The notes under the pieces were generated by a model that worked only from the letters and a program-made list of their open reading frames with translations, had not been told where the DNA came from and ran no database searches. Shown piece after piece: positions 15,580 to 23,106 of a DNA stretch of 64,000 bases. Numbering within the stretch: position 1 is the stretch's first letter; every line of letters begins with the position of its first letter. The DNA is from Colwellia psychrerythraea 34H (GTDB lineage Bacteria; Pseudomonadota; Gammaproteobacteria; Enterobacterales; Alteromonadaceae): NCBI RefSeq assembly GCF_000012325.1, contig NC_003910.7, forward strand, positions 1,674,001 through 1,738,000, read 5' to 3'. A program made the position numbers and the translations under genes.

Positions 15580-16071
15580 ATACAAAATCTAATCCAAAGT
15601 GCTGTTCGACGCTAGTAACCTAATGACCGCTTTGTGGCAGCTAGTGACCTTAGGACAATGAACACTGGTAGTTTTGCCCTCACCAAAATCTAACGTCAAA
15701 AAAGTGCGCATTGCTGACATTACAGCTAAAAATATTGCCATATATTTTCTAATGAATTAACTACTAGTGTAAACGATGTAATTCCCTTTCTATGGAAGTC
15801 TGTATGATTTTTCATGGTGTGTTACTGAGACGTCTTAGTAACACACCATTTATTATGATAAATACTCAATACAGTCACTTAACCACCTGAATTTATGATG
15901 TTTTGTTTGTTTTGTGCTTAAGGCGTGTTACTGAGACGTCTTAGTAACACGCCTTAATACACATGTGATTTAACATTACTAGTTTCTAATGCTTTGAAAA
16001 TATGGGATATTAATGTAAATTAAATGTTATTTATGGTGCGTGTGTTACTAAGACGTATACATAATAAGCTG
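15573..16071 (+). repeat. Reference copy of the punctuating repeat unit (gene-free)
   Basis: About 498 bp from G|TTATCGATACAAAATCTAA to AATAAGCTG|TTAGGC, with no credible gene. It holds the TTTGTGGCAGCTAGTGACC block, GTGCGCATTGCTGACATTA, the CATATATTTTCTAATGAATT block, and two nearly perfect long palindromes (15814-15849 and 15918-15957) sharing the core TTACTGAGACGTCTTAGTAA but with different, self-complementary arms (ATGGTGTG and TTAAGGCGTG). A diverged third copy of the core lies at 16043-16062. It behaves as a unit placed exactly between two cassettes. Confidence 0.85.
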
Positions 16072-16108
16072 TTAGGCATTTAGCCAAGGATTGGAGTAAA
16101 TTTAAAGT

Positions 16109-16723
16109 ATGAATCAAGAACAAGAGTATATTTCAGGTTTAGGAAAAGATTCTGTCGTACCTCCAGAACTAAAGGGATGGAATTGGGGATCATTTCTACT
16201 TAATTGGATATGGGGAATAGGCAATAGCACTTATATAGCTTTTTTAATGTTTGTTCCTTTGGTTAATATCGTAATGCTTTTTATGCTTGGTGCCAAAGGA
16301 AATGAATGGGCATGGAGAAATAGAACATGGAGAGATATTGAGCACTTTAAACAAACACAAAGAAAATGGCGTAATGCTGGTTTAATCTTATTATTTGTTG
16401 TTTTCCCCTTATTTTTTACTCTTATCGGAAGCATGCTTAAAGGTGAAGCCTTTGATCAATCAATGGTTTCTATATCTCAAAACACTGAGGTCATTGAGGT
16501 TGTCGGCGAACCAATTGAAGCTGGTTACTTTGTTATGGGGAGTATTCAGACTTCAGGAGCTAAAGGAGAGGCATCTTTACAATATTCTATTTCGGGGCCT
16601 AAAGGAGAAGCTGATGTTTATGTCCTGGCATATAAGGAAATGGAAGCATGGTCATTACATAACGTAATTGTGCATATCCCTGAGACAGATAAAAAAATAC
16701 AGATTGTAACTCCGGTAGAATAA
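16109..16723 (+). CDS. Membrane protein with Coa1-like domain (cassette gene)
   Basis: 204 residues. The N-terminal part (LKGWNWGSFLLNWIWGIGN, then one or two membrane helices and GAKGNEWAWRNRTW) is a small membrane module common in bacterial hypothetical proteins. A third helix (about 91-111) is followed by a Coa1/Tim21-like domain: GEPIEAGYFVMGSIQTSGAKG, then GPKGEADVYVLA. Bacterial members have no established role; the name comes from a cytochrome oxidase assembly factor in mitochondria. Sole gene of cassette 16071-16820, with GGAG 15 bases upstream. Confidence 0.65.
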   Translation: MNQEQEYISGLGKDSVVPPELKGWNWGSFLLNWIWGIGNSTYIAFLMFVPLVNIVMLFMLGAKGNEWAWRNRTWRDIEHFKQTQRKWRNAGLILLFVVFPLFFTLIGSMLKGEAFDQSMVSISQNTEVIEVVGEPIEAGYFVMGSIQTSGAKGEASLQYSISGPKGEADVYVLAYKEMEAWSLHNVIVHIPETDKKIQIVTPVE

Positions 16724-16725
16724 AT

Positions 16726-16826
16726 GCCTAACAAGCTGTTAAACAAGGACAAAAAACAGTTGGTTTTTGCTCCTTCGTCGCTTATTTTAACCAACTATTT
16801 TATTGCCTGTTAACAGGGCGTTAAAC
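16726..16826 (+). other. attC recombination site 4
   Basis: R'' GCCTAAC complements the cassette start GTTAGGC at 16071. Arms AAGGACAAAAAACAGTTGGTT and AACCAACTATTTTATTGCC pair; outer arms AGCTGTTAA and TTAACAGGG pair too. Ends GGGCG|TTAAAC at 16820. One of the best-formed sites in the window. Confidence 0.93.
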
Positions 16827-16842
16827 CTACTCGGAGATTTCA

Positions 16843-17295
16843 GTGGTAATTGTTAGAGAAGCGACACTATCGGATATTGGTATTGTGCATGATTTGATTA
16901 TTGCTATCGCAAAGCATCATGACCAAGAGCAATACGTAGTAACTACTAAAGATGAATTAATCAATTCTGGATTTGGAGATAGCCCATCATTTGGCGTGCT
17001 GTTAGCGGAAATTGATGGTGAGGTTGCAGGATATTGCTCTTACACGTGGAATTATTCAATTTGGCTTGGTTCAACTTATATGAATATTGATGATGTATTC
17101 GTATGGGAAAAGTTCAGAGGTAAGCAGATAGGCGAATTATTAATGCTTAAAGCTAAAGAAGTATGTTTAGCTAAAGGTGCTAGTCGAATCAAGTGGGAAG
17201 TTGAACAAGACAATCACGGTGCAATCAAGTTTTATGAGCGTTTAGGTGCCAACCTCGATATTAAAGGTCTTTTCCGATGGGATGTTGCATCGTAG
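16843..17295 (+). CDS. GNAT N-acetyltransferase, Spd/diamine-acetyltransferase-like (cassette gene)
   Basis: 150 residues starting at GTG 16843 with GGAG 7 bases upstream. The family pattern is clear: IVREATLSDIGIVHDLI at the start, IDDVFVWEKFRGKQIGELLMLKAK for the acetyl-CoA loop, and NHGAIKFYERLGA at the end. This resembles small polyamine or amino-acid acetyltransferases; the substrate cannot be read from sequence. Cassette limits are 16820-17387. Confidence 0.85.
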   Translation: MVIVREATLSDIGIVHDLIIAIAKHHDQEQYVVTTKDELINSGFGDSPSFGVLLAEIDGEVAGYCSYTWNYSIWLGSTYMNIDDVFVWEKFRGKQIGELLMLKAKEVCLAKGASRIKWEVEQDNHGAIKFYERLGANLDIKGLFRWDVAS

Positions 17296-17393
17296 GCTTA
17301 ACAAGCAAATCAACAAGGACACGTAACAGTTGGCTACGTTTCGCTACACAATTTTAGCCAACCATTACTTAGCCTGTTATTTGGGCGTTATGT
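17296..17393 (+). other. attC recombination site 5
   Basis: R'' GCTTAAC differs by one base from the complement of its cassette start (GTTAAAC). Stem arms ACAGTTGGCTA and TTAGCCAACCA are visible. Ends GGGCG|TTATGT at 17387. Nearly identical in its stem to the next site. Confidence 0.9.
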
Positions 17394-17492
17394 AGCTAAA
17401 TCGAGACGTGTCGTGCCACTGTCAGGTTGATTTCGTAACCGCCAATGATATTTTCAAGTTAGATTTTCCTCACAGATGGACGAGGGTATTTT

Positions 17493-17906
17493 ATGATAGT
17501 TAAAAAATTAAGAGAGAAACGGAATTGGTCTCAAGAGCAACTTGCAATAATGGCTGGATTAAGTACGAGAACAATCCAGCGAATTGAAAGTGGTAATAAA
17601 GCTAGTATTGAATCTCTAAAATCACTCGCCTCTGTTTTTGAAATAGATATTTCTAAACTAAAAGAGGAAATCATTGTGATAGATAAAAGTTCGGAATCAT
17701 GGAAATCAGAATCATTTTTAGTGAAATTTTTTTTCTGGGGTGTTAAAGCGAGAAAGCAGGTTTTAACTATGGAGTTTCTTTGTTTGGCATTGGGCATTTT
17801 AACTTGGATTGTAAAGCCAGATATATTTGCTACTCCAGCATTCTTTCTCTTGGCTTATATATTTGCAACAATGAAATATTATATTGATCGTAAAAAGCAT
17901 TGGTAA
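17493..17906 (+). CDS. HTH (Xre-type) membrane-anchored protein (cassette gene)
   Basis: 137 residues. An N-terminal Xre helix-turn-helix (about 1-58: REKRNWSQEQLAIMAGLSTRTIQRIE) is followed by a linker and two membrane helices (about 91-108 and 110-126) with a basic tail. This HTH-plus-2TM layout is a known class of small membrane-bound regulators. GAGGG lies 6 bases before ATG 17493. About 100 bases separate the cassette start at 17387 from the gene, enough for a promoter, but I see no strong one. Confidence 0.75.
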   Translation: MIVKKLREKRNWSQEQLAIMAGLSTRTIQRIESGNKASIESLKSLASVFEIDISKLKEEIIVIDKSSESWKSESFLVKFFFWGVKARKQVLTMEFLCLALGILTWIVKPDIFATPAFFLLAYIFATMKYYIDRKKHW

Positions 17907-17913
17907 CTAGTAG

Positions 17914-18018
17914 CTACATAAAAAGAAAATAAACAAGGACACGTAACAGTTGGCTACGTTTCGCTTCGCTACACAATTTTAGCCAACCATTACTTAGCCT
18001 GTTATTTGGGCGTTAGGT
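17914..18018 (+). other. attC recombination site 6
   Basis: R'' box TACATAA within TAGCTACATAA, the complement of cassette start TTATGTAGCTA at 17388, lacking only the final C. Arms ACAGTTGGCTA and TTAGCCAACCA. Ends GGGCG|TTAGGT at 18012. Confidence 0.88.
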
Positions 18019-18045
18019 AGATATGAATAACGGAGGTTGCATCAT

Positions 18046-18393
18046 ATGAAATACATCTTAATTTTTGTAATGATTACTTTTACTAATTTAGTTATCGCTA
18101 AGGATACATATGATCCCTACGATTGTCTTAATGATGTTGCTCGAATAGATCCGAAAATAACAAATGGGTTAGCAACTGAACTTTGCTCTGCCGCTTGGTC
18201 ACCTGAACCTGCAAAGTGTTATGCTGGAGCATCTAAAATAGATGACGAAATTCCTCGAGGGACTGCTGTTGAATTATGTGCAGGCTCCGTAAACGCAAAG
18301 AATACTCTAGCATGTTACGGCAACAGCGGTAGCTGGGAGTTGAATCGTGGGTTAGCAACAACTCTATGTGGTGTAAACAAAATAAAGAACTAG
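18046..18393 (+). CDS. Secreted protein with three Cys-containing repeats (cassette gene)
   Basis: 115 residues with a signal peptide (MKYILIFVMITFTNLVIA). The mature part is a threefold repeat of about 29 residues, each with a pattern like K-C-Y-A-G-A then a short helix and RG-A-x-ELC: compare ITNGLATELCSAA, IPRGTAVELCAGS and LNRGLATTLCG. Paired Cys suggest disulfides in the periplasm or outside the cell. I do not recognise a named family. ATG 18046 has GGAGG 9 bases upstream. Cassette 18012-18507. Confidence 0.7.
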   Translation: MKYILIFVMITFTNLVIAKDTYDPYDCLNDVARIDPKITNGLATELCSAAWSPEPAKCYAGASKIDDEIPRGTAVELCAGSVNAKNTLACYGNSGSWELNRGLATTLCGVNKIKN

Positions 18394-18413
18394 CTCTAGT
18401 AGTTATAAAATCT

Positions 18414-18513
18414 GCCTAACAAGGCAATAAAGCAGGACTAAAAAAAGTTGGCTGTCGTTCGGTGCCTCACTATTTTAGTCAACCATTTTTAGCCTCTTAT
18501 TGGGGCGTTATCG
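18414..18513 (+). other. attC recombination site 7
   Basis: R'' GCCTAAC matches the complement of the cassette start (GTTAGGT) with one mismatch. Arms GCAGGACTAAAAAAAGTTGGCT and AGTCAACCATTTTTAGCCTC pair imperfectly. Ends GGGGCG|TTATCG at 18507, joining a punctuating unit. Confidence 0.88.
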
Positions 18514-18800
18514 ATACAAAATCTAATCTAAGCGCATCAATTCAAGTTCACGCATAATGTCGGCTTTTGTGGTATTAGTTAGCCTTAAAAAATGATTCAA
18601 ACATATCATAAAATGATTGGGTGTTAACTTCTTCTTGGTGCGCATTCCTGACATTAGCCTAAAACTTTTAGCCATATATTTTCTAATGCATTATTCGTGA
18701 CCTATTACTGATACTTTTCACTATTATCCTATATGACAAAAAATAAAAACTTATAGTATCTAAGTGGTTGAAATTATGGGATGTTAACCACAATAATCTG
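18507..18800 (+). repeat. Shortened, diverged punctuating repeat unit
   Basis: Starts G|TTATCGATACAAAATCTAA and keeps TTTTGTGG-ATTAGTTAGCCTTA, GTGCGCATTCCTGACATTAGC, CATATATTTTCTAATGCATT, a worn palindrome core (TATTACTGATA) and the end CAATAATCTG|TTACAT. It is about 200 bp shorter than the copy at 15573 because the second palindrome is missing. Confidence 0.75.
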
Positions 18801-18843
18801 TTACATCCCCTTGGCTTTTCAAACATGAGAGAATCTTTTGAAT

Positions 18844-20016
18844 ATGAGAGAATCATTAAGTGATCTAATCGATGCAGTCATAGAAACAACTGTTCCTGTG
18901 ATGCAGAGCCCTATTGAAAGAGCAAGACAAGGACCATGTTGGGCGCTAACTGATGCGGGTAAGTCTTTAGTCGATCGTATAAGTTCTGATCCAAAATTTG
19001 TAGAGTTTGACAAACACCTTCAATTGCTTGGAAATGGAGCATCGGTCACTGATTTATCCCAATTAGCTGATTGGCTGGTTGAACGAGCTAAGGTGGTAGG
19101 GGGTAAGGGAGCTGAACGTGACCTTTTGCAATATTTAGATTCTGATGAAATTGAAGTTTATGCAATAATGCTACTCGCAGATGTTTATCTCAATGCTGAA
19201 TATAAATTTTGTAACAATGTTGAAATTATTAATTCTACCAGTCTTCCAAATAAGTCTTTTGCTGATACAATTCTGAATGACTCATTTTCGAGCAGGCTCC
19301 CACTGCCTCGTGTTTACAGCTTATTAGTTTCCCCATATTCACAGAAAAGATTTCATTGGCCAAATACAGAAAGTGAAACAAAGATGCCAATGACAGAGTA
19401 CCCGAGTAATGCCTTGGAAGAAACTAAATTGTGTTTAGTCTTAGCGCGTAGTAGAAGTATCCAAGTTATAGCTAGTGGTACTATTGCTCCAGATCACTTG
19501 CCTTTCATCCGATCATGTACTGGCTGGTCAATGCATTCATTCAAACTCCCTGGTATGGCGCCATCTATATTAGAAATCGAGATGAAAATTGCTGACGAGT
19601 TACTTTTGAAGTTACGTAAATTGCCAGAAAGTTTTAAAATTAAGCTTGCCACTTCCATTGAGAGATTTAATGGTTATTGTTCTGGTGCCTCTATGGTTGA
19701 AAAATCCATTGATTTGCGCATTTGCCTTGAATCCATTTTTCTAAGCGATGGGAATAAGGAGCAACTTCGGTACACTTTGGCGCTTCGTTCAGCATTGTTT
19801 GTAGGGGATTCACTAGAAGAAAAAAAGGAAATCATGAATATAATGAAAAAATCTTACGATGTGACTTCTACTGCTGTTCATGAAGGGAAAATGCCTACCA
19901 AAAATGTAGATTTGCTACCCCAAGCTGCTAAGATTGCCCGTAATAGCATATTGAAACTTTTAGATGTTGGTCCGGTAGATTGGCAAACAATTGAACTTCA
20001 AGCATCAATTGACTAA
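18844..20016 (+). CDS. Large unknown protein with Apea-like HEPN C-terminus (cassette gene)
   Basis: About 390 residues, one of the two largest cassette products here. The N-terminal 240 residues match no family I know. The C-terminal part (about 270-380) follows the Apea-like HEPN pattern: EKSIDLRICLESIFL, RYTLALRSALFVG, then a helix with SYDVTSTAVHEGK and a last helix LLPQAAKIARNSILKLL. The family usually has an Arg ahead of the His (RS..VH); here it is Thr, so the ribonuclease site looks degraded. A defence or RNA-binding role is only inference. ATG 18844 was chosen; TTG 18838 is two codons upstream. Cassette 18800-20121, with a poorly formed attC. Confidence 0.6.
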   Translation: MRESLSDLIDAVIETTVPVMQSPIERARQGPCWALTDAGKSLVDRISSDPKFVEFDKHLQLLGNGASVTDLSQLADWLVERAKVVGGKGAERDLLQYLDSDEIEVYAIMLLADVYLNAEYKFCNNVEIINSTSLPNKSFADTILNDSFSSRLPLPRVYSLLVSPYSQKRFHWPNTESETKMPMTEYPSNALEETKLCLVLARSRSIQVIASGTIAPDHLPFIRSCTGWSMHSFKLPGMAPSILEIEMKIADELLLKLRKLPESFKIKLATSIERFNGYCSGASMVEKSIDLRICLESIFLSDGNKEQLRYTLALRSALFVGDSLEEKKEIMNIMKKSYDVTSTAVHEGKMPTKNVDLLPQAAKIARNSILKLLDVGPVDWQTIELQASID

Positions 20017-20029
20017 TGGCATGGACATG

Positions 20030-20127
20030 TTGCCGCACTCTGACTCGGTAGAATTAACGCAGTCTTTGCTAAAACACAAACAGGGAAAATCACATCAACT
20101 TACTAACAGATAAGCAAGGCGTTATCG
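20030..20127 (+). other. Degenerate attC-like end (site 8)
   Basis: The cassette ends GCAAGGCG|TTATCGATAC at 20121, exactly like other attC-unit junctions, but a standard R'' box and paired stem are not recognisable between the stop codon at 20016 and this point. Either a decayed attC or a cassette that lost its site. Confidence 0.4.
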
Positions 20128-21316
20128 ATACAAAACCTAATCCGATGTATTGATTATTTTTAAAAGCTAAAGTCCGTTTTGTGGCAAATAGTGTCGTAAC
20201 ACGGATAATTTGGCTAGTGCATTAGAAGCTTGAAGTGGAAGTGTGAGTAGCTAAGCGCATTAAAAGGGATTTTTTAAGCATATGAATATCAGAACCAGAG
20301 CTGCTCAAATTAGATCTAGATGGCTAAGAACGGGCTTTCAATGTGAGTTGTCACTCGATGAATTAGAGCCTCTATTTTCAGTATATGCTGAGAGTCCAAG
20401 AGGAAAGCTTGTGATTATTGATAAGAAGCAGGCAATCACCTTAAAAAACCTCCTAAGCTTATCTGCTGATGAATATAATATTTATAAGCTAGACATCAAA
20501 GCTCGTAATCAAGCTACATTGCTTCATACAACGTTAAGCCGTTTTAACCAGCCAGTCTTCGTTAGCATTGATGATATTTATCAAATTATTCGAGATAAGG
20601 TTGATATCAAGAAAAAGTATTTCATACTAAAAAACGAAAACTCACCAGTAACCATCGAAAACCTTATTTTATCCCCCGTGACAAGAACGGAATATTATCT
20701 AAAGCTGAAAAGGAATGCTGACCAAAAAATGATATTTTGGCGAAAAAAAGGGCTTGAACCTAAATTTACTCTCACTCAATTAACCGAACAAATGGAATCC
20801 GTAGGATATAGAATGATTAGTTCTAAAAAAGGGGTTCCTATACGTGACCGAATTAGGATTATCGACAACGAAGAGTCTTTGACGTTAAATAATATAGAAA
20901 TATTAGTTAGTATTGATGATGAATCGAGAGTCAGATTAAGCGTTTAAGTAGCCTTAAAGTAGCTATCCCAAGCGGTTAAGTTTTGGGGACTAACCTAGTG
21001 GCAATGTTCCCTTAGTGCATTGAAGACATTAGCCTAAAATATTTTGCCATATATTTTCTAATGAATAATTCATGTCGTATTACTGAGAAGACTTAGTAAT
21101 AACCTAAAAACATCCGTATAAAACCCTAATGTATTGATTTTATGGGTAATAACCCATTATTCTATGTTGGATATTACTGAGACTTCTCAGTAATATCCAA
21201 GTTACGATAAAAATAAAACATTTATCGTTTCTAAAGCTTTGAAATTATGGGATATTAATACGAATTAATTAAAGGTTATGGGATGGAAATTACTGAGAAG
21301 TCTCCATAATAAGCTG
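20121..21316 (+). repeat. Punctuating repeat unit that contains a gene
   Basis: Begins G|TTATCGATACAAAACCTAA with the TTTTGTGGCAAATAGTG block at 20176-20192, then about 770 bases absent from other copies (including the 221-residue gene), then the shared middle and 3' parts: CTAACCTAGTGGCAATGTTC, GACATTAGCC, CATATATTTTCTAATGAAT, palindromes at 21078-21101, 21167-21200 and about 21275-21311, ending AATAAGCTG|TTAGAA. The 24370 copy shows the same flanks joined without the gene. Confidence 0.75.
20282..20947 (+). CDS. Unknown protein with internal duplication, encoded inside a repeat unit
   Basis: 221 residues, basic, with no recognised family. Two related halves are visible: RTGFQCELSLDELEPLF followed by KLVIIDKKQAITLKNLLSLS, and KKGLEPKFTLTQLTEQM followed by RIRIIDNEESLTLNNIEIL. 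Each looks like a helix-turn-strand module; the middle part (FVSIDDIYQIIRDKVDIKKK, then VTIENLILSP) may be a third, weaker copy. Such repeats suggest DNA binding or a viral or mobile-element protein, but this is inference. The gene lies within a punctuating unit and not in a cassette with its own attC, so it may be the unit's own gene, lost from the other copies. Confidence 0.55.
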   Translation: MNIRTRAAQIRSRWLRTGFQCELSLDELEPLFSVYAESPRGKLVIIDKKQAITLKNLLSLSADEYNIYKLDIKARNQATLLHTTLSRFNQPVFVSIDDIYQIIRDKVDIKKKYFILKNENSPVTIENLILSPVTRTEYYLKLKRNADQKMIFWRKKGLEPKFTLTQLTEQMESVGYRMISSKKGVPIRDRIRIIDNEESLTLNNIEILVSIDDESRVRLSV

Positions 21317-21342
21317 TTAGAAAACTCACAAGGAATATATCG

Positions 21343-21633
21343 ATGAGCAAGTGTACAAAAATTTTTGATAACCTCTATCTTAACCTTAAGCAAATTGTGA
21401 CTTTTGAAGTTGTAGCTGATGAGCAGCTTAAAATTATTACTAGTGCTCACCCAGAAACTAATGAAAGTATAATGTTAATAACTTTTTCATCAGATGCCGA
21501 TACTGTGTTAGGTAGAGCTACAGAAGGTTTTATCTATGTAGAGCTTCAAGAGTTGCACAGAATCAAACGTGAAATTAGTAAGTTTATGGGCATTAAAGAA
21601 CCAAAAATAAAACAAGCGCCTGTCGCGGCCTAG
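21343..21633 (+). CDS. Small unknown protein (cassette gene)
   Basis: 96 residues, predicted soluble, with no family I recognise. It begins KCTKIFDNLYLNLKQIVTFEV and has a long helix near the end (VELQELHRIKREISKFMG). AAGGAAT sits 7 bases before ATG 21343. Its cassette (21316-21723) has exactly complementary ends, GTTAGAA and TTCTAAC, so it is a genuine cassette gene even though its function is unknown. Confidence 0.65.
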   Translation: MSKCTKIFDNLYLNLKQIVTFEVVADEQLKIITSAHPETNESIMLITFSSDADTVLGRATEGFIYVELQELHRIKREISKFMGIKEPKIKQAPVAA

Positions 21634-21635
21634 TT

Positions 21636-21729
21636 TTCTAACAAGGCGCTTAAACGGAAAAATTACAGTTGGCTCGCGCTTCGCGCAGTTTAGCCAAACT
21701 GTATTCTTCCACTTAGCTTAGCGTTATAT
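21636..21729 (+). other. attC recombination site 9
   Basis: R'' TTCTAAC is the exact complement of the cassette start GTTAGAA at 21316. Arms TACAGTTGGCT and TAGCCAAACTGTA pair, with the GC-rich loop CGCGCTTCGCG. Ends TAGCG|TTATAT at 21723. Confidence 0.92.
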
Positions 21730-21743
21730 ACCTTGGAGGCTGC

Positions 21744-22031
21744 ATGGAATTTTCGACCATATTAATCTTATTCTTTGCTGCCCATGGTTTAGTCGCTTTT
21801 GTAGTTTCAATATCAATTTTGAGTTGTCCATTCAGGTTTGGTAATGAGAAGTTAGGTTTGTTTTTGCTAACTTGGTTAATTCCACTTATTGGTGCAATAT
21901 TTTCACATCATCGTATTGGGACGTTAGGTTCAATTAAAGGTGATAGCTCAAATAGCGGCACTACTTCCGTTGATATTCCCCCATCCAGCGGAGGTTGTGA
22001 TGGTGGTACAGGAGGCGGTGACTGTGATTAG
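21744..22031 (+). CDS. Small membrane protein with Gly/Cys-rich tail (cassette gene)
   Basis: 95 residues: two membrane helices (about 4-25 and 36-54), then a Ser-rich linker and a short tail with CDGGTGGGDCD. Unknown family; small two-helix proteins are common among cassette products. TTGGAGG lies 6 bases before the ATG, a strong ribosome-binding site. Cassette 21723-22134. Confidence 0.65.
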   Translation: MEFSTILILFFAAHGLVAFVVSISILSCPFRFGNEKLGLFLLTWLIPLIGAIFSHHRIGTLGSIKGDSSNSGTTSVDIPPSSGGCDGGTGGGDCD

Positions 22032-22041
22032 AGTAAAAGGT

Positions 22042-22140
22042 ATATAACAAGCTGTTAAACAAGGACAAAAAACAGTTGGTTTTGCTTCTTCGTCGCTAAT
22101 TTTAACCAACTATTTTTTGCCTGTTAACAGGGCGTTATGT
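22042..22140 (+). other. attC recombination site 10
   Basis: R'' ATATAAC, inside AGGTATATAAC, complements the cassette start GTTATATACCT at 21723 over 11 bases. Stem arms match attC site 4 almost base for base (ACAAAAAACAGTTGGTTTT and TAACCAACTATTTTTTGCC). Ends GGGCG|TTATGT at 22134. Confidence 0.93.
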
Positions 22141-22157
22141 TTTCGATGAGTGTGCAT

Positions 22158-22982
22158 ATGTTAATTTACCATTACACAACTGTAGATACCTTTTTAAAGA
22201 TTCTAGATAGCAAAGCAATCTGGGCTTCTGATCTTTCAAAAATGAATGATCCCCAAGAGTTTACAATTGGTATTGAGCTAATTAAAAAATTCTATCAGAA
22301 AAAATTTCCAGATTTATTACATTGGTTTGAAAACGATCGATTCGTTGGCTTAGATAATGAGCAACTCCTTTTAGGATGTTCTTTTTCTGAAAATCCTGAC
22401 GACTTAAGCCAATGGAGAGCTTATGGTGACGATGGGAAAGGCGTAGTTATTGGGATTAACAGAAGAATTTTAAGTGCAAGTAACACATTAACGATACCCG
22501 CATTTTATAAAAAAGACGAAAGAACAGCTAGTTTCGTACATTTCCATAAAGTGATTTATGATAAACAAGAATTTGAAAATTCGGTTAAAGAACTATTAGA
22601 TAATATTGGTGATTTTATTAATGACACAGTTGAGAGCTTTAAGTTATCCATTGGATTATCAAGGTTAGCTTGTTCTTTCAAATCTGACTTCTATAAAACT
22701 GAGCAGGAAATTAGGGCAATTCTAGAGCATTCAAAGCGTTCAGATATTTATTTAGATGAATCGCTTAAAAAGCATAAATTATTTGATGTGAAATTTCGTT
22801 TGTCACAATTCGGATTAGTGCCTTACTGTAAAGTAAATCTAAGCAACGCAGATGCTTCTTCAATCCAAACCGTTAAGCTTGGTCCTAAGTGTAATATTTC
22901 AAAAAAAGATTTGGAGTTTATGCTTTTAGCTACTGGGAACAAAGATATTCTTGTTAGCACTTCTGCGGGGCAGTATAGGTAA
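22158..22982 (+). CDS. DUF2971-family protein (cassette gene)
   Basis: About 274 residues. The start LIYHYTTVDTFLKIL followed by AIWASDLSKMNDPQEF, then GCSFSENPDDLSQWRAYGDDGKGVVIG, is the DUF2971 signature. The function of the family is not established; members are frequent in phage-defence and accessory regions. I place the start at ATG 22158, which gives the family's usual N-terminus; in-frame ATGs at 22137 (inside the attC core) and 22146 are alternatives. The gene therefore begins almost at the recombination point and must rely on an upstream promoter or read-through. Cassette 22134-23078. Confidence 0.8.
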   Translation: MLIYHYTTVDTFLKILDSKAIWASDLSKMNDPQEFTIGIELIKKFYQKKFPDLLHWFENDRFVGLDNEQLLLGCSFSENPDDLSQWRAYGDDGKGVVIGINRRILSASNTLTIPAFYKKDERTASFVHFHKVIYDKQEFENSVKELLDNIGDFINDTVESFKLSIGLSRLACSFKSDFYKTEQEIRAILEHSKRSDIYLDESLKKHKLFDVKFRLSQFGLVPYCKVNLSNADASSIQTVKLGPKCNISKKDLEFMLLATGNKDILVSTSAGQYR

Positions 22983-22984
22983 AA

Positions 22985-23084
22985 ACATAACAAGCGCTTT
23001 AAACGGAACAAAAACAGTTGGTTAAGTTCCGCTTCGCTACACATTTTAACCAACTATTTTTGTCCGCTTAAGTGGGCGTTATGT
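22985..23084 (+). other. attC recombination site 11
   Basis: R'' ACATAAC, inside AAAACATAAC, complements the cassette start GTTATGTTTT at 22134. Arms CGGAACAAAAACAGTTGGTTAA and TTAACCAACTATTTTTGTCCG pair nearly throughout. Ends GGGCG|TTATGT at 23078. Confidence 0.93.
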
Positions 23085-23106
23085 AGTTATGGATATTTCA
23101 GGGTGA

